From positions 186,001 to 250,000 of the forward strand of contig NZ_JAGHKO010000002.1 of the NCBI RefSeq assembly GCF_017742245.1: 64,000 bases of DNA, read 5' to 3'. The notes beneath the pieces are model-generated. The model was given only the letters and a program-made list of their open reading frames with translations. It was not told the DNA's origin and did no database searches. This document shows positions 32,716 through 41,998 of the stretch, one piece after another (position 1 is the first letter of the stretch; each line of letters opens with the position of its first letter). Position numbers and translations under genes: made by a program. Source of the DNA: Niastella soli. GTDB lineage: Bacteria > Bacteroidota > Bacteroidia > Chitinophagales > Chitinophagaceae.

Positions 32716-33861
32716 TTAATCACATTCTATTCCAAACAGGTCAATAAAATCGCTATTCCAGAATTGCGATACTCTTTTATTATCAATCAACCTGATACCT
32801 CTGTCAGGAAACTTGCATTTTGATTTATGGTTTTTCGGCTCGCCGGAAAAGTCGTCATGATAATAGAAATAAAAATTCCCTACATTACCCATGATCTTTG
32901 TCTTTACGCTATCAATATAATCCCCTGAAGGCACAAAATAACTGTCCATACTCTTTTCCATTTTACTATAATCCTTTCCATAATGGATGGGGAGCAGTTT
33001 GGTTGAGCAAAAAAGTGGGTGACCAATTGATTTAAGACTGGTATTATCAAAGCAAAATGCAAACACATTGGTGATGCATTCATCTACCCCAACAGCAATA
33101 TTTTTTATCTTTGATCTGGCATACCCATTCGTTCCATACACGTAAAAGGCTGTATCAAAGTAACATCTTGCTTCCTTTTCCAGGGCTTCATGCCTTATTA
33201 ATTTATATACCCCTGAGGTATCGTATAGCTTCCATTTTTTGGGCAACTCCTTTTCCTGGGTTCTCTTTGGATAAAACACATCAAAAAGTGTATCCATGAT
33301 GCCCCGGGGTTTTCCTACCTCATAAAAATTCACCACAAAGGCAGTGGTTTTAGCGGACAGCTCATAAACAGGATAAAAAAGTTGTCTCGTTCCCTCCGAA
33401 GTCCACCACTTGCTTAACTTATTAGCTGCCGCATCATATTCATATAACTGTTTCCTCATGGTATCCAAATAGATCCATTGATCAACAATAAAACGCGTAT
33501 CAGCTCCTTCATCACGTGAGATCTCATGCCCGATGCGGTAAACGTCAAATACGGCAGAATCGGTTTTAACCGTATTGTCATACATCCATTCCAGGGTAAA
33601 ATTATTTGTATGGGCCTGTTTAAAAGTTTCTGTATTGGCAAAGGCCATATACATTTTTAACAGGGAATCTGACCAGGTTATTTCACCCTCCGCCAGGTCG
33701 CTGACCGCCTTTTCCGGCACAGCTTCCGAGGCTATCATTTCAGGAGTGGAATCTACAGTGGAGACTTGATCATTTGTAGCTGCCGGGGCTTTTTGCTGGT
33801 TCATTTCCTGACACCCAGCCATAAGGATAATCAATACTAAAATTGAAGCTAGTTGTTTCAT
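32716..33861 (-). CDS. hypothetical lipoprotein
   Basis: 381 residues. A clear lipoprotein signal (MKQLASILVLIILMAGCQEM; Cys17) is followed by a polar, low-complexity linker, then a soluble domain rich in aromatic and charged residues (for example YRIGHEISRDEGADTRFIVDQWIYLDTMRKQ at about 100). No catalytic motif is recognised. Probably a surface- or periplasm-exposed lipoprotein. It is 52 bp downstream of the LAS-peptidase-like gene and may share its transcript. Confidence 0.75.
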   Translation of the reverse strand: MKQLASILVLIILMAGCQEMNQQKAPAATNDQVSTVDSTPEMIASEAVPEKAVSDLAEGEITWSDSLLKMYMAFANTETFKQAHTNNFTLEWMYDNTVKTDSAVFDVYRIGHEISRDEGADTRFIVDQWIYLDTMRKQLYEYDAAANKLSKWWTSEGTRQLFYPVYELSAKTTAFVVNFYEVGKPRGIMDTLFDVFYPKRTQEKELPKKWKLYDTSGVYKLIRHEALEKEARCYFDTAFYVYGTNGYARSKIKNIAVGVDECITNVFAFCFDNTSLKSIGHPLFCSTKLLPIHYGKDYSKMEKSMDSYFVPSGDYIDSVKTKIMGNVGNFYFYYHDDFSGEPKNHKSKCKFPDRGIRLIDNKRVSQFWNSDFIDLFGIECD

Positions 33862-33912
33862 AGTGTATTGGATATAAATAACCGGATTACCGGTTCGGGG
33901 CTCAAATATAGA

Positions 33913-34752
33913 TCAATTCAATTGAACATGAATATGATCGTCGTGGCGTACAGCGCGACAGCCATGAAAGCGTATCTTACTATTGGAAAGCTGTAACCGC
34001 AATTTTAAATGAGGCTCAATAAATACTTTACCGATCCGGTTATCCTGACAGAATAACGTTACCAGGCATTTTGTTTTTTCGCCATAAAATAAAAAATCGT
34101 TCTTTCTGTGCTGTGGCATAACGTTTTTGAGAAAACTATATTGCCAATAGCCGTTTTGCGAACAAAATTCAGCAGTATTTTTTTCAGCAGCTGTAGGTTC
34201 TTCACAAATACCATATCCAATGAGCGAAGGAGCCTCGTTTGTAGCTGTTAAAGTTGTTTTATCCTGATAACAAAACGCAAGATCAAGTTTTTTACCATCA
34301 TTATGACTTAAATGCGGAAATAACGGAAAACCGTTTAAAAAAGGAAAGTTCGCATCCAGGTAGTTTATCACTGTACCCGGATACTTTTTATTCATTTCCC
34401 CAGCTACCGTAAAGGCCGCCTCCCGCAAGTCTTTCCGAACGTAGTTCCGGTTCAATAAACAGGTTAAAAATGTCAGTGGCCGAAGATTATTGGTTGTTTT
34501 TAATGGCATTTGTACCCGGCCCAATGGCCTGGCTAAAAGTGGAACTATTAAAAATGTAGCTACTAAATACATCAGGATAAATGAGCCTGGTTTACAAAAC
34601 CGGCGAAGCCAACCATTGGCTATTCGCTTATTGATGAGCCTATAGGTTGAAAAGTTTATCAAATAAACAACACCGCCTGTTTGCGTTAGCACAGTCAGGC
34701 CCAGAAAGACAAGGACACGGCCGGTATTGGTCAGGATCTTCGGGAAATTCAT
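33913..34752 (-). CDS. membrane-anchored LAS-type zinc peptidase-like protein
   Basis: 279 residues. Two transmembrane segments (about 13-33 and 56-74) are followed by a soluble domain of about 200 residues. It contains LSHNDGKKLDLAF (His150 and Asp157, the HxxxxxxD spacing) and at the very C-terminus RHDDHIHVQL (His270, His273, His275). That is the zinc-binding signature of LAS enzymes (VanX, M15 D-Ala-D-Ala peptidases, M74 MepA), so a peptidoglycan or D-amino-acid amidase role is plausible. No family name is certain. ATG at 34752 overlaps the upstream hydrolase stop by 4 bp (ATGA), so the two are translationally coupled. Confidence 0.7.
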   Translation of the reverse strand: MNFPKILTNTGRVLVFLGLTVLTQTGGVVYLINFSTYRLINKRIANGWLRRFCKPGSFILMYLVATFLIVPLLARPLGRVQMPLKTTNNLRPLTFLTCLLNRNYVRKDLREAAFTVAGEMNKKYPGTVINYLDANFPFLNGFPLFPHLSHNDGKKLDLAFCYQDKTTLTATNEAPSLIGYGICEEPTAAEKNTAEFCSQNGYWQYSFLKNVMPQHRKNDFLFYGEKTKCLVTLFCQDNRIGKVFIEPHLKLRLQLSNSKIRFHGCRAVRHDDHIHVQLN

Positions 34753-35564
34753 AAAGGGGTGGTTGGATTAGACAATATTCGCTGCAACTCCCTTCTGTAA
34801 ACTACATTATCGGTTATTCCATTGTGTGCCTGTCCCTCTAATGTTATCAGGGTATCTTGTTTTTTAAACATTGTTCTCAACTTAAGCGAACTTCCATAAT
34901 AGATCACTTCATCCACATCGCCATGAAAGATCACTACCGGCATTTTACAGGCTTTCAGATACTTACTCGTTTCAAATTTATACTTTAAAATAAAAGTAGG
35001 AATAATGGGATAGGTGTGTCTCATCATATCGGTAAGGCTGTAATAGGGCGCCTGGAGTATCAACAACTTCGGATTGTTTGCCGATGCCAGTTTGGTGGCG
35101 GCACCGGTACCTATTGAATATCCCAATACAACGATCCTGTCTTCTGCATATCTGTTCTTCAGCGAATCATAGGCGGTCTGGACATCGTCAAAAAACTGTT
35201 TCTGACTGTATATAACGCCTTCGCTTTTGCCATAGCCCCGGTAGTCCAACAGGAACACATCATAATTCAAGTCAGTATATGTGCGGGCAACCTCACCCCA
35301 TGAATCAAGCGCACCACCATTGCCATGTAAATAGAATATAAGCCCTTTGGAACTATCAGCTTTAAATAACAACCCATGCAACCGGCTATTGTCATTGGTA
35401 GTCATGGTCATTTCTTCAAACGGCTGATCAAACCCAAATCGATAGTTCCTATCCAATACCTGCGGATAAAAGATCAGTTTCTCCTGCATGAAGTAAAGCA
35501 ACCCGCAAATAACAAGGTACAGTAAGCCTGCTATGATCAAAATTTTTATTATCATTCGTTTCAT
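34749..35564 (-). CDS. membrane-anchored alpha/beta hydrolase
   Basis: About 271 residues from the ATG at 35564. One N-terminal transmembrane helix (IIKILIIAGLLYLVICGLLYFM), then an alpha/beta-hydrolase domain: oxyanion LHGNGG, LLDYRGYGKSEG, nucleophile elbow GYSIGTG, acid in HGDVDEVIYY, and His in GQAHNGI near the end. It is of the BAAT/Bem46-like group (ABHD13-like), whose natural substrates are unknown. Translationally coupled to the LAS-peptidase-like gene, so a joint envelope role is inferred. Confidence 0.88.
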   Translation of the reverse strand: MKRMIIKILIIAGLLYLVICGLLYFMQEKLIFYPQVLDRNYRFGFDQPFEEMTMTTNDNSRLHGLLFKADSSKGLIFYLHGNGGALDSWGEVARTYTDLNYDVFLLDYRGYGKSEGVIYSQKQFFDDVQTAYDSLKNRYAEDRIVVLGYSIGTGAATKLASANNPKLLILQAPYYSLTDMMRHTYPIIPTFILKYKFETSKYLKACKMPVVIFHGDVDEVIYYGSSLKLRTMFKKQDTLITLEGQAHNGITDNVVYRRELQRILSNPTTPL

Positions 35565-35591
35565 GGTCCTGGTGTTCGACAATATTAATAA

Positions 35592-35639
35592 AAAATCCCT
35601 GGTATAATAAATAGGGAATTTTATTATACCAGGGATTTA
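35592..35639. terminator. strong hairpin terminator downstream of the metalloprotease gene
   Basis: Perfect stem of about 19 bp (AAATCCCTGGTATAATAAA / TTTATTATACCAGGGATTT) with a short loop. It lies between the 35652 gene stop and the alpha/beta hydrolase start. Confidence 0.9.
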
Positions 35640-35651
35640 TATTATCAAACT

Positions 35652-38453
35652 TTACTTGACAAACCTGCCGGAAACGATTTTCTCATTCTTGATGATCGTT
35701 AACGTGTATACACCGGCCGACAGCCGTGATACATTCAGGCGATTATTGGTATTACGGGTAGAAAGGACCGCTCTGCCCGAAAAATCATACACAGTGATCA
35801 ATGCCCCGGTAAGGTCTTCCACCGTCCGTAACCTCACTTCATTCAATACAGGGTTCGGATATATTTGCAGTCCGGTTATTAACCCTTGCCCTTTCGCCGG
35901 AGCTACAGCATATACTTTGATGGAAGTAGCGGCATCATTAAAGCCATTGGTCACTAAACATGAATTGTCAACACCAAATGTCTGAGAAGTACCCAGAAAA
36001 TTATCATCTGCATATAATTGCACCTGGTAACCGCTGTTCACCTTCAACGAAGAGATATCGTCGTTAAGAATACCCAGGGCCTGCAACTGAGTGAGGGTAT
36101 AATTACCTGGCGACAGTGATATGGCTGTGCCTGCATAGTCACAATCCCTGTATACGGTGGCAGCTGTAATTGTACCTATTGCACTTATCTTCAGCGAAGA
36201 AGTAAGATCATTAAAGCTGTTGGCCACCAGGCAGCTATTGTCGGCTGTAAGGGTAATAACTGTACCAGCGAAATTATTATCATTAAATAATTGAACCTGG
36301 TAGCCACTGGTTACCCGCAACGACGAAATGTCATCATTGTTTATACCCAGACTTTGTAACTGGCTTAATGTATAACTTCCTGGCAACAATCCAACTGCGG
36401 TGCCACCATAATTACAATCCCGGTATACGGTAACCACCGGTACATTGGTTACAGAAATGGTTATCTGTGCAGAAGACTGGCCACCGCGATCGTCGGTAGC
36501 AGTAGCGATAAGTGTATAATTTCCTGTCGTTACATTATTCCAGGCATAAGAATAAGGCGACGTTGTTGACTCACCCAGCTTAGTGCTGCCATTATAAAAT
36601 TCTACTTTGGTGATGGCACCATCTGCATCAGCCGCATTTACGGTAATGGCAACAGTTGCAGGCGTCAGGTATTTAGTGCCCGAAACAGGTTTCAGGAAGT
36701 TAACGGTGGGCGCCTGATTGGTCAAAGATCTGATTCGAAGCGACGAAACAGAATCGTTCAGGGCAGCGCTTACCAGACAGGCCGTATTAGCATTAAAGCT
36801 GGTATAACTGCCTTGCAGCGCATTGTTCTTATACAACAATACTTCATATCCGCTGGCAACGGTAAATGAAGAAATATCTTTATCGGAGATACCACTGGCC
36901 ACCAGGTCGCTCGCCGTATAGGCGCCGGGTGCTAAACTTACCGCATAGCTACCTGTGTAATTACAATCCTTATAGAAAGTAGCCACTGTATTTGCGGTGC
37001 CACCTGCAATATTACCACTGATTGAATAATACCCCAGTGACCCATAATTTGTATAACCGGTGGTAGCAGGGTCACCGTATCCCACACCCGTAATGGAAAC
37101 ATAATAGGTACCTGCAGCTAAAGTAGCGCTCAGATTGGCTGTTAAAGCAGTTGGATTAGAAGAGGTGACCACAAAACCTGCATTGTCATACAAGGTAGCC
37201 AGTACATCCAAGTTGGGATGTTTCTCTGCAGGGTTTATGTTCAACGAAACGGCTCCGCCTGTTGTGGTAAAAGTAAAAAAGTCAGCATCGCTGGTGGTCT
37301 CAATAATACCATTGCTAAAAGCGCTTCCGGTGCCGCTTATTGAAAGCGGGGTAGCGCCCGATCTTGTATTACTATGATCATCGGCCCTGTACCCTACTCC
37401 ATTGGCATTATTAGCTATTATAGCCAGGTCATCCTGCGTTTGGCTGGGGTTGGCATACTCGCCTTTGCTCCATTGTACAACCGGCACATAATAGCCTGCT
37501 CCCATAATGGGTGCCCAATTTCCCTGCCCCAGATAGTACTCTTCAACCGGGTTTGTTCTGCCGTCGTGGCTTAACCCAAATGTATGCCCTACTTCATGGG
37601 CACCAGCATCACCAGCCCCTTTCACCCCACCGTTAAATACCCAGCATGGCGTTTCGTTGCCCCAGGTAAATGAATTTAAATAGGCCACGCCACCAGCACC
37701 GGGTGCAGCGGTATTGGTAGGCGTGAAAATGCAACGCATACGTCTGTTGGCAGGGTAAGAATTGTACACCGCTTCACTGGTTGTAATATTGAGTTTGAAG
37801 GGCCGGAAATCTTCACTGACCAGTTGCCACACTTCATATCTTTCAGCCTCTGTTAACGTAGAGGGCGCTGCGCTGATAGGATTTCCGCTGTTCCAACCAG
37901 TACCGGAAACGTATTGTCCATCAAAATCAAGCAATACAACACCATTGGCATTGGGATAGCTTTGCAAGCTGTACAGCTGGCCGGCCGTCAATGCCGCCGC
38001 AGCAAGACTGCTATTGGTACTGACCGGTGCCTTTTCAAAATCGATACACAACACTTTATGAATATCCGTTTCTTCTATGTATACATTACCGTTATCATCT
38101 GAATTATACGTATAGGCTTTTTTGGCATTACGCAGAATGATATTTCCCTGCACCCGGTTGCCTTCGAAACGGATAAAAAAGGAAGAACCCGGTACGTTCT
38201 CGATCTCCCCAACCAGGTATTCCTGACCGGCAGTCAATGACTGGCGGAAATTTATTTTCCCTGGTAATGAATCGAGCGCATTGATCCGCAATGCCAGCCT
38301 GCCTGTTACCCGTTGTTGTGGTAACGCGCTGAACTGTTTACGGAATGAGGTTAACAGGTCCGGCGCTTTTCCCAGCATTACCGGTTTTACCTGCGCATAC
38401 CCTGCTGCACAGAGCAGCATACTACCTAAAAGCCATAGTGATAGTTTTTTCAT
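35652..38453 (-). CDS. secreted metzincin-like metalloprotease with crystallin-type, Ig-like and T9SS domains
   Basis: About 933 residues from the ATG at 38453, which opens a signal peptide (MKKLSLWLLGSMLLCAAGYAQ). A metalloprotease domain carries GAHEVGHTFGLSHDG (HExxHxxGxxH, about 286-296) and a probable Met-turn (PIMGAGYY) about 30 residues on. A PPC-like beta domain, three beta/gamma-crystallin-like repeats (each beginning YKDCNYTG/YRDCNYGG/YRDCDYAG), one Ig-like domain (about 600-690), and a C-terminal T9SS sorting domain follow. It should be exported, attached to the surface or released through T9SS, and degrade protein. Confidence 0.9.
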   Translation of the reverse strand: MKKLSLWLLGSMLLCAAGYAQVKPVMLGKAPDLLTSFRKQFSALPQQRVTGRLALRINALDSLPGKINFRQSLTAGQEYLVGEIENVPGSSFFIRFEGNRVQGNIILRNAKKAYTYNSDDNGNVYIEETDIHKVLCIDFEKAPVSTNSSLAAAALTAGQLYSLQSYPNANGVVLLDFDGQYVSGTGWNSGNPISAAPSTLTEAERYEVWQLVSEDFRPFKLNITTSEAVYNSYPANRRMRCIFTPTNTAAPGAGGVAYLNSFTWGNETPCWVFNGGVKGAGDAGAHEVGHTFGLSHDGRTNPVEEYYLGQGNWAPIMGAGYYVPVVQWSKGEYANPSQTQDDLAIIANNANGVGYRADDHSNTRSGATPLSISGTGSAFSNGIIETTSDADFFTFTTTGGAVSLNINPAEKHPNLDVLATLYDNAGFVVTSSNPTALTANLSATLAAGTYYVSITGVGYGDPATTGYTNYGSLGYYSISGNIAGGTANTVATFYKDCNYTGSYAVSLAPGAYTASDLVASGISDKDISSFTVASGYEVLLYKNNALQGSYTSFNANTACLVSAALNDSVSSLRIRSLTNQAPTVNFLKPVSGTKYLTPATVAITVNAADADGAITKVEFYNGSTKLGESTTSPYSYAWNNVTTGNYTLIATATDDRGGQSSAQITISVTNVPVVTVYRDCNYGGTAVGLLPGSYTLSQLQSLGINNDDISSLRVTSGYQVQLFNDNNFAGTVITLTADNSCLVANSFNDLTSSLKISAIGTITAATVYRDCDYAGTAISLSPGNYTLTQLQALGILNDDISSLKVNSGYQVQLYADDNFLGTSQTFGVDNSCLVTNGFNDAATSIKVYAVAPAKGQGLITGLQIYPNPVLNEVRLRTVEDLTGALITVYDFSGRAVLSTRNTNNRLNVSRLSAGVYTLTIIKNEKIVSGRFVK

Positions 38454-38762
38454 ACTACATGGTTTTAAATGGTTAAATGAAAACTCGTATGGGGTATAGT
38501 GCAGGGAATAGTGTTTCACGCGCCGTTACCGGCCCGGATATAGCAAGCTGTCGCTAAGGCATTATGAAGAAGGATTTAAATAAGGGTGTGCTAGGGTTGC
38601 GAATATACCTTGTTTAGCAGGTACAAAAACACATTAATAAATCTTACATTTAATTTAAACAGGGCTATAATTCTTCAGCAGATTGACGTAATTTTCTCGC
38701 CGGTTTTACTACCAATTGTATCATAACAACCAATTTTAAAGAACTCCTACAATCAACAGCAT
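38454..38762. other. divergent intergenic region
   Basis: About 309 bp between the metalloprotease gene and the SPFH gene. It must hold both promoters; no exact TAnnTTTG element was located and there is no repeat or frame of note. Confidence 0.4.
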
Positions 38763-39776
38763 ATGGGATTATTCGATTTTATTAAAAATGAATTCATTGA
38801 GGTCATCGATTGGGTCGATGACAGTAATAATACAGTTATTGCCAAATTTCCCGACAAAGGGAACAAGATCATGAATGGCGCCCAGTTAACTGTTCGGGAA
38901 TCGCAGGTAGTAGTATTAATGAACGAAGGTGAGTTTGGCGATGAGTACAAACCCGGCCGGTACGAACTGAAGACGCAGAACATGCCCATTACCACCACCC
39001 TCAAGTCGTGGAAATATTTGTTTGACTCTCCATTTAAGGTTGATATCTATTTTGTAAACACCAAACAGTTTACCAATTTAAAATGGGGCACAAGCAATCC
39101 CATTATCATGCGTGACCCTGAATTCAAACAGGTACGTATCCGTTCTTTTGGTACTTACACCATTCGGGTGGTTGATGCAAAGAAATTCATCAAAGAATTT
39201 GCCGGTACCAATCCCTGGGTTACCATTGAAGCAGTAAGTGAACAACTACGCAACACCATCATAAGCAAATTATCGGAAGGCCTGGCTGAGGCCGGCGTTT
39301 CCGTACTGGACCTGGCAGCTAATTTTACTGAAATAGGGACCCGGTTAAAACCAATTTTCCAGACTGATTTCGACGCCTGGGGTATCGAGCTCGGCCAGTT
39401 CTACATCGAGAATGTAAGTCTGCCAGAAGAGGTGGAAAAAATGCTCGACAAAACCACCTCGCTTAATATGATGGGCGACAAACTGAACCAGTTTAACCAG
39501 ATGCAAGCCGGTATTGCCATGGAAAAAATGGCCGATAACCCTGGTGCAGCCAACACGGCTGGTTTGGGCGCTGGCATCGTTCTTACCAACATGATGCAAC
39601 AGGCACAACAACCTCAACAACAACAGCAACAACAAAACGCCGGAGCTGCCGCATCAGGCAACGACCAGCAAAAAATGCTCGATCTGCTGAAACAACTGGG
39701 CGATTTGAAAACCGCCGGGGTATTGACCGAAGAGGAATTCAATAAAAAGAAAGCAGAGATATTAGGCAAGCTCTAA
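38763..39776 (+). CDS. SPFH-domain protein with C-terminal SHOCT segment (YdjI-like)
   Basis: 337 residues. The SPFH (band 7/virion-core-like) domain spans about 20-260, starting MGLFDFIKNEFIEVIDW and including LTVRESQVVVLMNEGEF and DFDAWGIELGQFYIENVSLPEEVEKMLD; a Gln-rich linker (QQPQQQQQQQ) and a C-terminal SHOCT-like helix pair (MLDLLKQLGDLKTAGVLTEEEFNKKKAEIL) follow. In B. subtilis the YdjI/YdjH pair recruits a membrane-scaffolding complex, and here too a zinc-ribbon/TM protein gene follows 18 bp downstream. A membrane-microdomain or stress-scaffold role is inferred from that family. Confidence 0.9.
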   Translation: MGLFDFIKNEFIEVIDWVDDSNNTVIAKFPDKGNKIMNGAQLTVRESQVVVLMNEGEFGDEYKPGRYELKTQNMPITTTLKSWKYLFDSPFKVDIYFVNTKQFTNLKWGTSNPIIMRDPEFKQVRIRSFGTYTIRVVDAKKFIKEFAGTNPWVTIEAVSEQLRNTIISKLSEGLAEAGVSVLDLAANFTEIGTRLKPIFQTDFDAWGIELGQFYIENVSLPEEVEKMLDKTTSLNMMGDKLNQFNQMQAGIAMEKMADNPGAANTAGLGAGIVLTNMMQQAQQPQQQQQQQNAGAAASGNDQQKMLDLLKQLGDLKTAGVLTEEEFNKKKAEILGKL

Positions 39777-39794
39777 AGTTGGCTGAACAATCTT

Positions 39795-40886
39795 ATGGAA
39801 AAAGTACAAAACGACTCCTTATTGCTATTCCCATGCCCGGGATGCAATGCGCAATTATATTTCAATCCTGAACATCAAAAACTGGAATGCAAATACTGCG
39901 GCACGCAGGTGGCTATCGATCAATCAAACAATCAGATCAGGGAAAAAAGCCTGCGGCAACAGTTATCTGTAACGGGCGATCCTGATGCCGCCATAGAGCA
40001 AATGGTTTACAAATGTGGCCGCTGTGGCTCTGAATCGGTATTCATTTCAGAAACGCCCACATTCACCTGCAGCTTTTGCAACTTCGAGGCAGTGAACCCG
40101 GTCGCTTACAAAACGCGACTGATACAGCCATCTGGCATCATTCCTTTTGGGATAGACAAACAACAATCCATCACTATATTTAAAAACTGGTTGGGCAGGG
40201 GTTGGTGGGCACCCGGTGATCTAAAAGAATTTGCCCGGCAGGATGCGTTGCATGGCATCTACCTACCCTTCTGGACCTACGATGCCCAAACCTTTAGTGA
40301 ATGGACAGGTGAAGGCGGCAGACACTACTACGTTACGGTAGAAGACAGAGATGCCAATGGCAACAGAACCACCAGACAGGAACAAAGAACAGAATGGATC
40401 TACCGTTCAGGTACCTATAACACTTCATTTGACGATATCCTTATCGGCGGGGCCAATGAGTTATCGCAAAAAGAATATGAAAGCATTTTTCCTTTTAAAC
40501 TGGAAGAGCTGGTAAATTTCGACGCCCGTTACTTATCTGGTTTCCAGGCCGACGTGTATGACATTTCAGTAAGTGATGGCTATGCCAAGGCGGAAAAATA
40601 TATGGAACAGGAGATCTATGACGCCTGTGTTAATGAATGTCGCATTGATACCTATCGTAATGTACAGGTGAGTACCTCGTACGACAATCAAACCTATAAA
40701 CACATTCTGTTGCCGCTTTGGGTTTGCTCTTATCTGTATAAGAACAAGCAATATCATTTTTTGGTAAACGGTCAAACAGGTAAGATCTACGGTTCAAAAC
40801 CTGTATCAGCCGCCAAGGTAGTACTTACTGTTATTGCAGTACTGTTAGTGATAGTCGCTATTTACTTTTTTTCGCAACAACAGTAA
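39795..40886 (+). CDS. double zinc-ribbon protein with C-terminal membrane anchor (YdjH-like partner)
   Basis: 363 residues. Two zinc ribbons occupy the N-terminus (FPCPGCNAQL with CKYCG; YKCGRCG with CSFC), a central domain of about 200 residues is rich in Trp/Tyr (RGWWAPGDLKEFARQDALHGIYLPFW), and one transmembrane helix (VVLTVIAVLLVIVAIYFF) ends the protein. It would be anchored in the inner membrane with the ribbons inside. Cotranscribed with the SPFH gene; expected to form the membrane part of the scaffold. The stop is only 3 bp from that of the convergent GNAT gene. Confidence 0.88.
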   Translation: MEKVQNDSLLLFPCPGCNAQLYFNPEHQKLECKYCGTQVAIDQSNNQIREKSLRQQLSVTGDPDAAIEQMVYKCGRCGSESVFISETPTFTCSFCNFEAVNPVAYKTRLIQPSGIIPFGIDKQQSITIFKNWLGRGWWAPGDLKEFARQDALHGIYLPFWTYDAQTFSEWTGEGGRHYYVTVEDRDANGNRTTRQEQRTEWIYRSGTYNTSFDDILIGGANELSQKEYESIFPFKLEELVNFDARYLSGFQADVYDISVSDGYAKAEKYMEQEIYDACVNECRIDTYRNVQVSTSYDNQTYKHILLPLWVCSYLYKNKQYHFLVNGQTGKIYGSKPVSAAKVVLTVIAVLLVIVAIYFFSQQQ

Positions 40887-40889
40887 ATA

Positions 40890-41495
40890 TCAGGCAGAAC
40901 GTTCGGCAATTTGTTGTTCAATTTTTACTTTGGCAGCAGCCCATTCGTCGTCTAAAATACTGTAATAGGCCGCATTCCGGGTGGTACCATCACCCTGAAT
41001 GCGGTCTTTTCGTAGAATACCTTCAAACACTCCGCCGATTTTTTCAATAGCTTTTCTCGATCGAAAATTGGTGTCCTTTGTTTTTAACTGCACCCTGTTT
41101 GCATGCAGTACTTCGAAGCAGTAGGTAAGCAATAACAGCTTGCATTCAAAATTCACGGTGGTGCCCCAAAACTCCCGGCCAATCCACGTCCAGCCAATTT
41201 CCAGCTTTTTATCATCAGGGTATATTTCAAAAAAGCGGGTGGAACCAATTAGCCGGTTGGTTGGCTTATGAAGGATTACAAACGGGTATTGTGTCCCCTT
41301 TTCCCGTTCCGACAAAGCAACGGTGTACGCTTTATAAAACATTTCCCGTTCAGAACAATCAAACGGCACCAGTTTCCATATTTCCGGATCTGCTGCAGCT
41401 ATATACAATTGTTCCAGCAATCCTTCTTCTAACGGCAGCAGGTCAACCGTAGTTCCTTTTAAAATTACCGGGTGTTGTATCCAGTGATGGTTCAT
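40890..41495 (-). CDS. GNAT acetyltransferase, RimJ/RimL-like
   Basis: About 201 residues from the ATG at 41495; longer frames run into the repeat region upstream and are rejected. It has VDLLPLEEGLLEQL, the RFFEIYPDDKKLEIGWTWIG strand pair, and the acetyl-CoA loop region of the RimJ/RimL group (VNFECKLLLLTYCFE, LKTKDTNFRSRKAIEKIGGVFEGILRKD). Ser/Thr/Ala N-terminal protein acetylation or small-molecule acetylation is typical of the family. The substrate is unknown. Confidence 0.9.
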   Translation of the reverse strand: MNHHWIQHPVILKGTTVDLLPLEEGLLEQLYIAAADPEIWKLVPFDCSEREMFYKAYTVALSEREKGTQYPFVILHKPTNRLIGSTRFFEIYPDDKKLEIGWTWIGREFWGTTVNFECKLLLLTYCFEVLHANRVQLKTKDTNFRSRKAIEKIGGVFEGILRKDRIQGDGTTRNAAYYSILDDEWAAAKVKIEQQIAERSA

Positions 41496-41619
41496 ATAGC
41501 AGGAATTTTTGAAGTATTTATTGCTGCTTAAAGATACGCTCCTAAACTGTAAAGTTCGCTTCAGTAAGGCGAGCTCTCCGCCAGCTGGCCGAGAACCCAC
41601 CTTTTATCCGCCTTTTTAC

Positions 41620-41910
41620 CGGTTTTTTGCCGGTATTGCGGTGGGTTTCTTGTTGACATTGTTCGGACTTTGTTCGGGTTTCCCCCGGGAACACCCGAAC
41701 ATCCTCAGGGCGGGTCCGAACAACTTCCGAACAACATGCGCAGCAATCCCCCAGTGATACCGGCACAAACCAAACAATACCCGGTTTTTACCATGACCAT
41801 TTAAGACACCTATAGACCACTTTAGCCCTCCCCGGCGCATTACAGACCTACCTCGAACAATACAGTACTATAGAGAACATTATAGACGGTTATAGACGGG
41901 TATAGCCGTC
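41620..41910. repeat. 11-bp periodic region containing a ~138-bp imperfect inverted repeat
   Basis: Between the GNAT gene and DoxX. TTGTTCGGACT and TTGTTCGGGTT (41659-41680) are matched by GTCCGAACAAC and TTCCGAACAAC (41714-41735), and TGCCGGTAT (41628-41636) pairs exactly with ATACCGGCA (41757-41765), all about one centre near 41696.5. The whole segment keeps an 11-bp register, followed by 10-12 bp TATAGACGG-type repeats at 41869-41910. Open frames across it are repeat-derived. No protein gene is supported in 41496-41998. Confidence 0.85.
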
Positions 41911-41998
41911 ACTGTTATATTTTCAGTAAAAAACCATCTTACCTTTGTATTGCACAAGGCTACACATCATTACCGGTTATGATCTGTTGCTACGTGTG

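Noticed and set aside
41542-41840. overlapping short frames in both directions
   Set aside because: All lie in the 11-bp periodic inverted-repeat region and have repeat-derived composition.
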